Below are positions 1 through 12,300 of a stretch of 64,000 nucleotides of DNA, one piece after another (positions within the stretch are counted from its first letter, which is position 1; each line of letters starts with the position of its first letter). The notes under the pieces are model-generated. The model made no database searches. It was not told where the DNA came from and worked only from the letters and a program-made list of their open reading frames with translations. The stretch is taken from the NCBI GenBank assembly GCA_017562135.1, contig QEYB01000229.1, positions 62,001-126,000 of the forward strand. The letters are read 5' to 3'. The DNA comes from Dipylidium caninum (Eukaryota > Platyhelminthes > Cestoda > Cyclophyllidea > Dipylidiidae). A program made the position numbers and the translations under genes.

Positions 1-1
1 T

Positions 2-386
2 ATATGCGGTAAAGAGATGTGCTACTATCGCATCATGCTCATATATCCTCCGTCTCGTCTGGAAGACGTGGACTCTTTCTTTGTTGCTCGGAAAAATTTG
101 CGAATTCTGAAGACGCGGGAGGCCTTCGAGAAATTCATGCAGAGTTCTCTCCTTCAGGTGTCTAGTAAACCAACCATCCTCTTTAATTTTATTGTTCCAA
201 CGCACGACGAACAGGCCTGGTTATCAGCTAGAAAGAAGATAATTGAAATGGAAACGATGCCTGAGAAATCCCTCACTGCGCGATTGAAATATCTACGATT
301 GGAAATAAGCGGACTTCGGAAAGCTTGGGATTTAGAGGATGAGGAGTGTAAGGAAAAGCCAGTCGAACTAAAGGAAAGTGAACCGA
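2..386 (+). CDS. NSD exon: C-terminal part of first PWWP domain and following helical linker
   Basis: The frame is open from base 2 at the window edge, so the exon or gene begins further left. Residues around bases 17-170 ([10 protein letters not shown], then [20 protein letters not shown]) align by eye with the last strands and C-terminal helix of NSD PWWP1, which binds methylated H3K36 and DNA. A charged helical stretch follows. I end the exon at a GTACGT donor after base 386, because it gives the phase needed by the exon at 467; the frame itself stays open to 469, so this end is inferred. Confidence 0.65.
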
Positions 387-3300
387 GTACGTTTCGATTC
401 TATAAAACTTTTGTGGAAAGCAAAGTAGTCCTGCTATTCCTGACTACCCTCTACTTTGGTTTTCAGTGAAGCTTAGAGAAAGCGAAAAGCGATTCACTCC
501 CTTGGTGAAGCGACAGGTTAGTCAAGTAATCCGATTTTACTTTAAAAGGAGGCTCGAAGACACTAATTCCATTATTGTTTTTTGGAAATAACGAGTTTTA
601 TAACGGAGTTCTTTTTTTCTAGCTTGAAACTCTACCCAAAGATGAATTTGCATTCAAATCCTTGCTTCATGTCTTCAAGGGTAACGCACTTGCTCGTTAC
701 ATTTGTTGCGTTTGCCTTAAACCGGGTCGATTGTTGCCGAAGTCGAAAAATAAAAGGGAAGGTCAAGAAGAAGAGGAAGAGGAGACCGAGGCAGCGGAGG
801 AACAGGAGAATGGGGACGATGATAGTGACGAGGATGACGATCAGATTGAGAGAGGAAAAAAGTCGAAAAAGGGCCACAAGCCGAAGAAACATGCTCCATC
901 ATCTTCTTCTTCACTCCCCGCAAACCATGTAAAGAAGGCGACTAGGGCACAGAGGGCCTACGCCCGAAAACTTGCCGAGCTCGAGGCGACAGCTATGCAG
1001 GCGTGGCCGGTTTTGGTGCCCTGTGCGGGATGTTGTCCCAATTACCTCCATTTGGACTGTGCAACTCCCCCCAGCAGAGGTCCCGTGATTCGGATGAAGT
1101 ACGGGAATCTGTCGAAGTTTTTTGTCCTCTCTGCAAACTGGGACTCCGTCAATGCTGTCTCTGCCTAGTAGGTCGCATATCTTAGCCTACCTGAACTCAA
1201 TTTTCTTTCTATTCATTTTTCAACTATCAGAAACGTTAAATTTTTTCATTCAGTCATGTTCGACGTCCACAAAACCTCTTCAGCTAGTCTCCTATCTCCT
1301 TCTAAGATATTCATTTACTTTCACTATCGCGTTGTAGTTCTGTGTTGCTAAGCTAGCTGACTTTTCTATCACATTCTCTTATCCATAAAAACGTTTGCTA
1401 TCGAGTTATGCAACACCTGTGTATGATGCATGGTTATCGGCGGCAAAGATCGCCCCATCAAAACTTGATCGGTGCATTTTTTCTGAATAGACGAGGTAAT
1501 CTCATTTAAGATATCATCTATGCTGTTGCTTAGCAATCTGGATAACGAATAGGGACCTTTCTGGGCTGCCATTGTTCCTTTAAAATCCCTTTTGGACGTG
1601 GAAAATTCTTCAGTCCAACCTCATCAAATGACCTGAATCTCTGAAACACTAAAACAGCGAGTGCCAGTACATTGATTTCTCGTGTTATCCACGTAAATGT
1701 ACCCAAATGTTGGCATTTTTTAGTGGTGCCTCGTAAGTTACCAAATGAACAGACAGTCAAATAGTTGTTCGGCATGTTAATTCACTTTGTGAAGTGAAGA
1801 ATTTCGTTTTCTGAGCACTCCACAGCTGTACGTTCAGGAGAATTCACTTCAGTTTTTGCTATTTCGTAATGGATTATGGGGAGTTTTTTTTATTCTAACT
1901 AATTTCCTATCTTTACACCTGTGAAGGAGCACATTTAATTGGTTGCCTCGCATATCTCGACGGCTTTTGCTACATAAGACTGGACGCGTATGCATCGGGT
2001 GACTTGCAGGCTTGTGTCCCATACTTTCTTAGTGTGATTCATCTCACTCCATGGTATGGGCCAGTTGTGTTTTCACTTCGACTGCTTAGGTAATTTAGGA
2101 AATCCGGCCTTCAACTTCCCTTCGCCCCAGCATCCATTAAGGCATCAGTGCGTAGGCCCAGGAATAGCTGGACAAAAAGGACCGCAGTCGTGGAGCACTG
2201 CTGGTATGAATGTGTTGTCGCTATTTGTTACACTGCTTTAGGACAGAGGTAGTCGACGTTTTGTTGAGCGATTTTGCAATGTGGTCATGTAATGTCATTC
2301 TCATGTCTTTGCTCGTTATTCGCGATTTGCTAAGCCGACTAAGTGGACTCTTGACAGCGAAAGTGTGGTATTGTGGCACCTTTTTATCCAACCTATCGAA
2401 ATCGCGCTCTCAAAAAGCCTTCTTTCCTACTCCACCTTCATCTCATCGCCCGTAGGAAGTGCAACCAGTGCAGAATCGCAGCCGCGCGCGTCAAGACGAC
2501 CAAGTGCTGCGTCGATGTGCGGCATCGAATTGTCGTCGGTGGTTCCACCGCACCACCTGTCTGCGGAGGCAACCCTACGAGTTGTTGGTGCGGGACGGTT
2601 GTGCGGAGACCTTCAACTGTCCTGCGCACACCTGCATGGCCTGCTACTCCGAGACGCCGGGGATTTGGCCCCACCCAACCAGCTACTTCGTTCACTGCTT
2701 CCTCTGCCCGGCCACCTTCCATGCCGACGAATGGTGTATCCCCGCCGGCTCTATTTGGGTGGGTGTGAAAGGCGCCTCGATTGTTTTTTTTAATATTTCA
2801 GCGTAAGGAGACGTTAAATTAGTTGTCTCATTTATCTTGCTTTACACTTACCGCCCTTTTTGTACGGACACTGGACACTTGTTGTTACCTGGTCAAATTT
2901 TCCACTTGCCTACATAATTGGTCGTTTGAATAAGTCTGGGCAAACCTACTCACTCCCACCTAGAAGGCTTTTGTGTCCCCAACGTAAGGACTTCAAATAC
3001 CGGATTTTTTCTCCCATCCCTGTCTTCTTTCTGTTACCTATTTTTTGGGGGGATAAAGAAATGAGATGAAATGTTAATTGATTCGGCAGCGGTAGAGTCT
3101 GCTTGTTAGAAATTGACAACGATATTTCATCTGCGTCCAGGTGAAATGAGAGCAGTGGCAAGCATCTCATCCCTGGTCCTTTTTCCTCCGACTGCTTTCT
3201 CTAGTGATACCAACGATTCCATTCGTGCATGTGCGCCTCAAGACTGTGTAAAGTGCGTTAAAGTGGTCTGAAAAGCTTTTGTATGATGAATGCTGGTGAC

Positions 3301-6300
3301 TTCCCTATTTAGCATTAGGTGGAGGGTCAGACACGTTCAGTGATTATAACAGATTGTTAACTTCTCTCAAGTTTTGTCTTAATCGTCCATTTGGCTATCC
3401 ATCGTCCTGGTAATCCATCGCCCCCCTGTTGAAGCGTAGTAGCCAAGATTCCTCGCTTCACCACTTGTCACTAATTTCCTGGTCGCACGCGGACTACCTC
3501 GTGGTATTCATCGGGTCTCCAGACTCTCTTCAATTCTCCCTTTGCGGTTAGGTCAGCGCCTAACGTTTTTTGAGCTTTCGGTGGTCTTTTTCGTGTCAGT
3601 TTTCATAAATTTACGGGACATTTATTCAGATTCATCCGAAGTGTTCACCAGAGTTGGGGAATAAAATAGTCATGGTTTTGTGGTGCCAACGTGTGAACCA
3701 AGCCTCGAATTATTTACAGTTTCTTGCCCTTATCTTCTACACTGCCACTTTGCATTTTTGAGAATTTATGTGTGGATGGCCATGTCTTCGGTAAATTCGG
3801 GATTTACTAAGTAGTTAGAAAACGTTTTCGATTCTTTTCCCCAAAAGTCAGTCCCCTATTGCGTTTGTGATACCTCATTTCTCTTCTCCAACATGTCAGC
3901 CGCCACGAAAACCATGAGTATGAAATGTTTTTACCCTCGAAGTCCATCTAATCATTCACAATCTCTACTCCGCACATCTTGCATCTTTATTGATGGCAGT
4001 TGGCGTCACTGTGGTGGTAGGCAAAAAAAGAAAGATTTTGGACTGTGAGAGGCTCGATTCTCAGTGGCAGGCTACGGGAGGGAACTACCAGGTGGACGAG
4101 GTAGTAGAAGAGTCGACTAACGATGCCCTGACATTGGAATCATTTCCGGAAGGCACCGGTCAACTTTACCACCGTTACTCACCTCGCCATTTATGTTATA
4201 TTACTTATGTCAATTAAGTAGAAAAATCACAGGAGTAGGTAACTTCCAGTCGGTAAGTTGTGCACACTTGAATTCCCATCGGCCCTGGAGGTCGCATTTT
4301 AGCCTCGGACACTCGATTCGTGAGTAAATGTTATGTTTTCACCAATTAGGTGTGTTTCTTGCAAAAATCATTTTAGCCCCGCGGAACACGATTTCACCTC
4401 AATGTTTATGTCCCTCTGAAATTGAATTTCCCTTCGCTCGCTCGGATTGAGGCATTATGCCATGCGCTTCCTTTAAAAAGGCTTTTGCGTTTGTTGTTCT
4501 TAGAAAATTTGCCGAGATCTTCTGTTTCCACCTTAAAAACCGTTTCTAACAATTTTATTTTGTACTTATCGCCTATGAGTAGGTCGATATATTTAGTACC
4601 AGGCAACTCTTTTAGCAATAACCTCTCTCCTTTAGCTCTCGCGGTACTGGATAGTTTGCTCACGCCACGCGATGCAGACTCATCCACAAAATCACCTGAA
4701 GCCTCAGATTCCCTCTAGTCACGTCCGGAATTGCAAACTGCCAGAACCCAAAATTGAGGTCAATGTCGCCATTGGTGCTACGCTCTGCTCTTCCCGGTCT
4801 GAAGTTCACCCAACCAAACTTTCTCCTTCTCCTCCTCCTCATTCCTCTCGTCCTAACCCTCCAGAAGCTGGTCAGGTCTCGTCTCCATCGCCAGTGGAAC
4901 CATCTACCGCACGTGATTGGAGTCCTATGGATATGAGTTCTATAAAAGAGAAAACAAGTGATGAACTCTCTTCTCTCCTGATAAAGCAATCATTCCTAAG
5001 TCGGATTATTCTCTCACAGGAACAGCGACCTCTAGTGGCCAATTGGTTCCGACCAACTAATATCTCATGGTGCCTAATTTGCTCAAGAGCTGGAGAGATT
5101 GTGTGCTGTGAGGGATGTCCATCCTCCTTCCATTTGGAATGTCTGCATGTTGATGATGTGAGTACACGTCCATTTATCTTGCCTTGTCCTGCACAACGTG
5201 CATGTTCTTGGCTGAGTTTTTTATGTGTGTGGTAAAAGAAGCGGTTTTCGCCTTGAACATTTGTTCCTTTTTTCCCTATTTGTTTGTCTGTCCCCTTCTC
5301 CGCCCAACCCACCCGCCGATTTTCCAACAGAGACTACTTTCCCTGTCCCTTCCTTTCCTTCGGAGGGACTGAAAAAGGACCTTGAGACACAAAAAATAGG
5401 TGTAGAAGCCACAATTGCACGTTCTCAATTGTTTGAAGATTCGTATTTTTTCCTTTCTCTCCCTCTGCACCCGATTTGCCCGTTTGAATCATTTATGTGA
5501 AGGCGATTTAAGGCCAGTCGCCTTCTATATCTGGAAATCGTTTTGCCCATGGGTAAAAATGACATTGGTAGTCACACTTCTCTTCCTCAGCTTTGCCTCT
5601 CTAACTGTTTTGCCGCCGTTTTTTTTTGTCTTTAAAAGGTGACCACGAAGCCTGTTTCGTGGTGTGCCGAGCTTCCCGCTACACCAAGTCATCTTTTATC
5701 ACAGAGTCGGTCATCTTCACATCCTACTTCAACACTTGACTACCACTCTAGATAAATTTATTTTATTAAAATGTCGCTTGGTGATGGAATGCGGTGCCGT
5801 CACTTGGTGAACACGCGCGGTGTGAGTGGAAGTACTCCTTCGAATATCCCTCCATACTTTGATCTCTTCTCTACCCTTGCCTATTTGAGTCATGTGTGCC
5901 GGTTTAATACAAATTTGTGCTCAGCTAATTGTTTTTGAAGCCAACTCGGGAAATGACGTTGATCTCACTCAAGGGGCGGGTGGGAGGCACATCAGTTTGG
6001 ATTTTCATTCTGATCACACCGAACTCCCAATTTTAGTATTTCACAGAATTTTTTCACTTTATTGTCTCCATCACGGTATCCAATTTCGGTGTATTAGTGA
6101 TGTTGTTGTTGTTGTTTGCAATTTCTCACGAGCAAGAGAGAAAAGGGAGGCAGGGACAGGGACAGGGTTGATGAATTTTAATGCGTTTTCGGGATTTTTA
6201 TGGCTAAGAAGGAAGTACATCGCAGACTCTCTTCCTGTTGACTGCATTTCAACACTTCCTCACTTCGTTGCTCATTTGCATATCCATCCGAGGCATATTT

Positions 6301-9300
6301 AAACCTTCCACATTGCTTGACTTCTTCCTCTATTGCCCCTCACCTCCATGATTCCACTAGTTGTCTGATCTCTCAATTTCCGCCTGTTTACTCCATTTCT
6401 GAAATTCATCTAAATCTATTGTTGGCGTTAACAGCTCCCTCATTTTCTCGCATGATTTCTAGTCTAGTGTCACCACTGGTGTATAGATAAAATTGCTCTG
6501 TTTGACTCAAATGTGGTGGTTATTTTGCCGCAGTTTTAAACTCCAGTAGTCAGTCGGATGATTTTCCGGCCTGCCACTGATACGCGTCTTTGACAGCGTT
6601 AATTACCGTGTAAACTTCTGTCAACGCACTGCTGCACCTTTTTTGTAGTTACATTTTTTTTCTTCTCTGATCTCCCGGCCCATTGTACCACCACCATGGC
6701 ATGTGCGCAGCTCTCTCGGTGTTGTTTTAGCCTCCTCGCCTTCCACTTCCCCCTTCCATCGTGCCGACTCTTTCTCTCATCCGCAGAAGATAGCCATCTC
6801 TCCTCCTACTCGCACAACATCTCATCCTTTGTCGGAAGTTCGTCTGCAGCCACACACACACACCCGTTTAGAAATGCACCGCCGGATATGTTTTCAGCAC
6901 ACACACTCATGTGCGTTCCCATGTACTGCGGTTAGCATCTTTTTGTTTCGGCCAGGTCTGATTTGATCGCAGTGGGTTGGGTGGACGAACGGACGGGCGG
7001 GCGGACAGTCAGCCAGGTGGGTAAACGCGACCCCGCTTACCTGCGTTTTTACCCCCCTGCGTCTACTGTAAGCTCGTAATTTGGCACTTGAAAAACAAGG
7101 CGTTCGTTAGACTCTTTGTCGAGTCCCCATGGGTCGATGTCTGCCTCGATACGATGGCCCGAAGCCACGAAGTCCTGTTACTTGTCGGCAAGGCGTGCGC
7201 CACCTGCAGCCAGAGGGATAGAAGATTTCTGTGACCCTCCCACTTGCATCCATATTTTCTTTTTCCATGAAAGAATATGACCAGTAAAACAGCATCCTTT
7301 GAATTATGACGGTCTCCACACGCCATCGTTGTGGCGTTGCCCAAGACCGCGTCTCACTTCGCTCCCCTTTCGACGTGTATGTGAGCCTATCCGAGGCGAA
7401 CATTTGGATTTTAAGTCTCTCCTATCTCGGTAAGTAGGGCATTGAGTGGCACTGATGGTTGATTGTTAACCGAGCTCTGTTCTGAGTTGTGGCAGAATAG
7501 TAAGACCCCAACCGAGCGAAACTAGAAGTCACCTATAGGCGGTGGGTGCATGCAACTTTCATCGGGATTGCGTAACATTAACCACACTGCTCTGTCGATG
7601 TTTAGAGGCAGGCTTTTGAGTCAACTCTAACCTTTCTATATTTGACTTAAAGAAATCGAGTTCTTTCTTCCACTGGGTGAAACGGGGGTCCTTTTCGTGG
7701 GCGTACAGTGGCATTGGATCAAAGTTACATTATTTTTGCCGTGTCGAAACCGGTCTCGTTAGAACACAACGTAGTAATAAGCCGCTGTAAGAAATTTCGG
7801 CTCTCAAGGATTTTTGGCAATGTTCGTCCTCCTCGCCCTTTTCTGTTTTAACCCCAGTCATTTGTCAAAGGCGGGTCTCTTCATAAACCTTGCCTAAGTA
7901 GCATTACTCTTGGCAGCTATGTGATCAGCTCAGTTATTTCACCGACTCTCACCAGCCATCCTTGAATCAAGCCTTGTTTTTTCTCACCCATCTGCCATCT
8001 CTACTTCCTAGTCTGTTACCCTTTTTTCACTTTGACTGTCACTTCTCCACGCTCATTTCTCATTCCTATAGTCGTGTGCCGAGAGGTGGATTTGACGCAA
8101 ATTGCGCAACCATGACAGTTACATCGTTTCATCACGGCTGCCTCATTCCCCCCACCCTGCCCCGCCCCGCCCCTGCCTTCCCTTCACTGCTTTCGTGTCT
8201 TCCGTGTAGGCTGGAGCCTCTTCAGACGTTTAATTTTGGCAATCATACACTGGGTGACTACCACAGTGCAAACTTCTGTAAACTTCTTTAAGTGACAGCT
8301 GTTTCACTTGATGTTTCGTCTGCTTCTCTACCACTCATAACAATCATGATTTTGTCAGTAATGCCCGCGTCAAAAATATTCGTACTCTTGTTGGAGGTCA
8401 TGGGAGGGGAGAGGTGTCTCAGCCAACTCCCTTTTTGTAACTCTACCCTCTTCTCTCCAACCTCGGATTTGGGCAGAAAAACGTTCGCCTGTCCTCTCTT
8501 CCGTCTGCTACTAATCCATCACTGACCCTGGTTGTGCGAGCGATTAGCCGCCTATCTGATGCTGTTTGTTGTCTCCTTTTCCCCTCGTCCCTCCTCGTCT
8601 CTGCGTTTGTACGAGACGCCAAGACGGGGCGATGTGTGGTCGACGATAAGACCGCGCCACCCCCTCACTCCCTCCATCCTCCCTTCGCCCCCCCTCCCCA
8701 CCTCCCTCATCTTTGCATTTGAGCGATGAAATGACTTTGCTACTGGCCGCACTGTTTCCTCCTCCTCCTCTCTCTCTCCGTGTGCTAGCCTATTTGGATT
8801 GAGGCGGTCGGAGAAAGACCGGGGCGGGGTGCTTTGAAGTAAATCATCGGCATCGTTTCTTGCGATCGCATTTCACTCATAAATGTGGCGAGAGTAAGAA
8901 AGCGAGGGGGTGGGGGGGGGGGGCGGCGAAGGAAATAAAACGATGGACACATTGCGGCTGTTAACTGCGCCCCTGGTGGAGAACTCGGAGGTACATTTTC
9001 ATAGCACACACACACACACACACGTACAAACTTCCATATGTATTAGCTGAAATATGAGCTGCTGCCTCACATCGACTTCGAGGCATAGCTCGCATTCATT
9101 CACTGGGCCGCGCTTCTTCAGCCTAACTGGCAAAGTATGAGGGTGTAGTGCCGATAACCACAGTTTCGTCGATTGTCACTTGTCTCTCTTTCGTGTGTTT
9201 CTGTCATTATCCGAGTGACACAAGCTTTCACCACGCAGTGTGTGCTGCACAGACAGTGTGAGCTCCATGATTATTTTTTAGGCTATGCTATTTTGAGATC

Positions 9301-12300
9301 TCCTCTAAAAGGGTGTATTCCATCGTAGTGTTTTCAGGTTTGCTGTGACATTTTGGGTGTCTAGTGAAGAGTGTGAGGAGGAGAAAATGAAGATGAGCGA
9401 GACAGTCGGCAAGAGGAGGCGCCCTCTCCCACGTGGTGGACAAAATCGCCATTTTTTTCCCACACCCCTCCCCACCATTAGTAAAGTCTCTAACAGAAGC
9501 TATAAAATAGTCTACTGACTATTAGAAAATAACACCCATTTGTTGATTAATCGTATTCCAACGCATTACTCGTGGGGATATTTTTAACTCGCTTCCTATT
9601 GGTGACCCCTCGCTTCACCGTGGTGCTACCACCACAAGAGGGACTCTTTCTTTCATTCCCTCCTCACGAGGATCCCCAGAGGAAGCGTCGTTAGGACCTC
9701 ACTCAAAACAACGAGGTCAAATGCGTCGATGGTCGTCCCCTCAACCTCGGTGTTGAAGGCCACTGCGAGGGGAGTGGATATGTGAGTGTGGATGTGCTGA
9801 TTAGGCCCATTAGTTAATTTAAATCTCGCGTGCTAAATAAATATAGATGTGTTTTCTCATGCGGCAGTCATAAACCGCACTCGCACCTGATGATGTCAAC
9901 GCAATTAACAGCATCACCCCACCATGGGAGGAGTGTTGTTTCGGCCAAATGTCGTAGTACGTAGGTATGGCCTTTGAACTGCCTCCTGCACCCCCATCCT
10001 TCCCTCCCCCCCTCGCCTCCCTCCCACTCCGCCTCTCTCCCCATCCACAAAATCTACGCGCCTTGTCCCATATGGCGCAACACCCTCATATATGTGTGCG
10101 AGTGCCACACTTTGATGTCCCCAGTCACATCATCGTAGTCATCTCGGCCAAGCTGGAAGGGGCTGGACTAGACTGGGCTGATGTGGACTCCCTCCCCTCT
10201 CCTCCCTCCCCCCGCTTTCCCCTCGCCTCCCTTCCCCGATATATCGACGCGGGGGATGGACACAAGAGTAGGTTTGTGGAGTGGTGGAAAATCTGGTTTC
10301 GAGTTGTCCACTTTAATGGTAATTAACGTTGTTTTTGGTTGAGATGATGTCGATAATTCTGGTAAACATTGCTTGATTTCGTTTTTTATCAAGTCGAAAT
10401 CCCATCCTATCCTATTCTTTTGAGTTATAAAATCCTCCCCGCCTTGAGTGCGAGGGCAGATCAACCCCCTTTCCCCCAACCTACCCTTCTCCAGTCCTCG
10501 AGCTTGTTCACCCGCTAAGCTGTTCCATCGTTGCGCGGTATAATTTTCATCACCATCAACCGACTCCATTCACATGCCTCTTTGTGCATTTTCTTGCAGT
10601 GGTTACACAAGTTGCACTTCTTCTCAATCACCCTATCCCTCTAATGTGAGAAATTTTCACCCTTTCTGATTTTCTTGCCTCAACAACGTAAAACTTAAAA
10701 AAAGCTGGTATGGGTTTTGAAGAGGAGGATGCGGCTCTTCTTACCTACCCTCATTTCTGTAATCTAAGTAGCTTGCACCATCACTCGAGTAGATAGATGG
10801 TTTATTGCATCCCTCGTCTGTCATTTAAACCCGACCTCTGCGACATCCTTCCTGGAACTCACGTAGTCGAGGCTTTTCTGACCGCTCCCAGTGGATATTT
10901 GTGCTCCTCTAGGCATCGAGGGGGAAGCTGGTCTGTCTCAAATCTTTTATTTCCTAAATGGGACAAAAGCAATTAGGAATGGAAGCCCACTTGTCCTTCA
11001 GACGACGAATCTCCTCCGCAAATCGGCTAGCGAGGAATTTTCTAAAACTCGCTTGTCATATAATTCATCATCATTGACCGTCACGTATGTGTGACACGTT
11101 GGACGATTTTGTTTGCACGTCCAACCAACTCGAGCAGCTTTCCGTTGAGAGAAGAGATACCCTCAACTGATAGGATATTACTAATACTAATAATAATCAA
11201 AAGAATCTAAGACTGCTTTATCACTTTCAGCAAAATCCAAATTCGTCATCCTAACCCATTTTGTCCCATTTTATTAGGTCTACCGAAAGTTATGTCAGTT
11301 TCTATGACTTTGACACGTAGCATGTTTATTTGGATCTCTATTTTTCTCATTTAATGTATACATTAATGACGCAAAAAGTTTACTGAGACAAAGTTGATTT
11401 CCCTTAGTCTTAGGTGTGAAACAGTGATGTACTGATGAGGTTCATTACGCCACTGTATGTTGATACGAATTTCAACGAGGAAGAAATGCTACGGCAACAT
11501 GTAGAGGTTGATTGAAAGTGTTTGGTGAAGGTACAGTTTCTGATAGGATATGCGAAAGAGATGGTTCTAGAAACTTGAAACCGATTATTTCAACCTTTCT
11601 GAGGAGACACGTTCTGGGCGACCGTCTTGGATCGACACCGATGTTGCTGAGACCATGTTGGAACAAGATCCTCTTTTGACGACATCGGAGATTGCAAAAA
11701 GGTTTCTTTCAGCTCACCAAACCATTTCGGATCATATAAAGGCAATAGGAGTGAAATAGAAATAGACAAGATGACGGGTGTCATATGGATGAACTCAGAG
11801 TAATTTGGATGGTCGAGCTGTTATGTGCGCATCTCTGCTTGTTTGAAAACGAAATTGAGCCCTGCTTGAAGCGATTGGTGATAACTGGGGAGGAAAAGTG
11901 AATTACCTACGCAAAAATTGTAAGGAAAAGGCGCATGTCGTGAACCCAGAAAGGCCGACCCTTCCACCTTGGCCAAATTTTAATTTGGATGGGAGAATGT
12001 TGTGACGTGTGTGGTGGAACATCCGAGAACCAGTGCATTATAAGCCTTAAGAACTGACCGAAAAGCTTAATTCGGAGAAGCGGTGTCAGCACCTGGATAA
12101 TTTGAAGACAGCAGTCGAAGGAAGAGGCCTAGGATGTTCAAGAGGAAGGAAGGAAGGACATCGTACTGCACCGTGTTAATGCCAGGCCACGCATTGCTTT
12201 GGGAACTCGTCAAAAAATCGTCGCATCCACCGTATTACCCGGACTCGGCGCTCCCCGACTATCACTTGCTTTTGTTTTAACAGGACTTTTTTGAAGGGCG

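Noticed and set aside
1369..1775. Two overlapping antisense frames in the first large NSD intron as a transposon relic
   Set aside because: I could not match them to any transposase or reverse transcriptase motif.
8552..8752. Pyrimidine-rich intron stretches coding for Pro/Ser proteins
   Set aside because: Low-complexity CT/GA sequence opens frames on both strands; there is no independent support.
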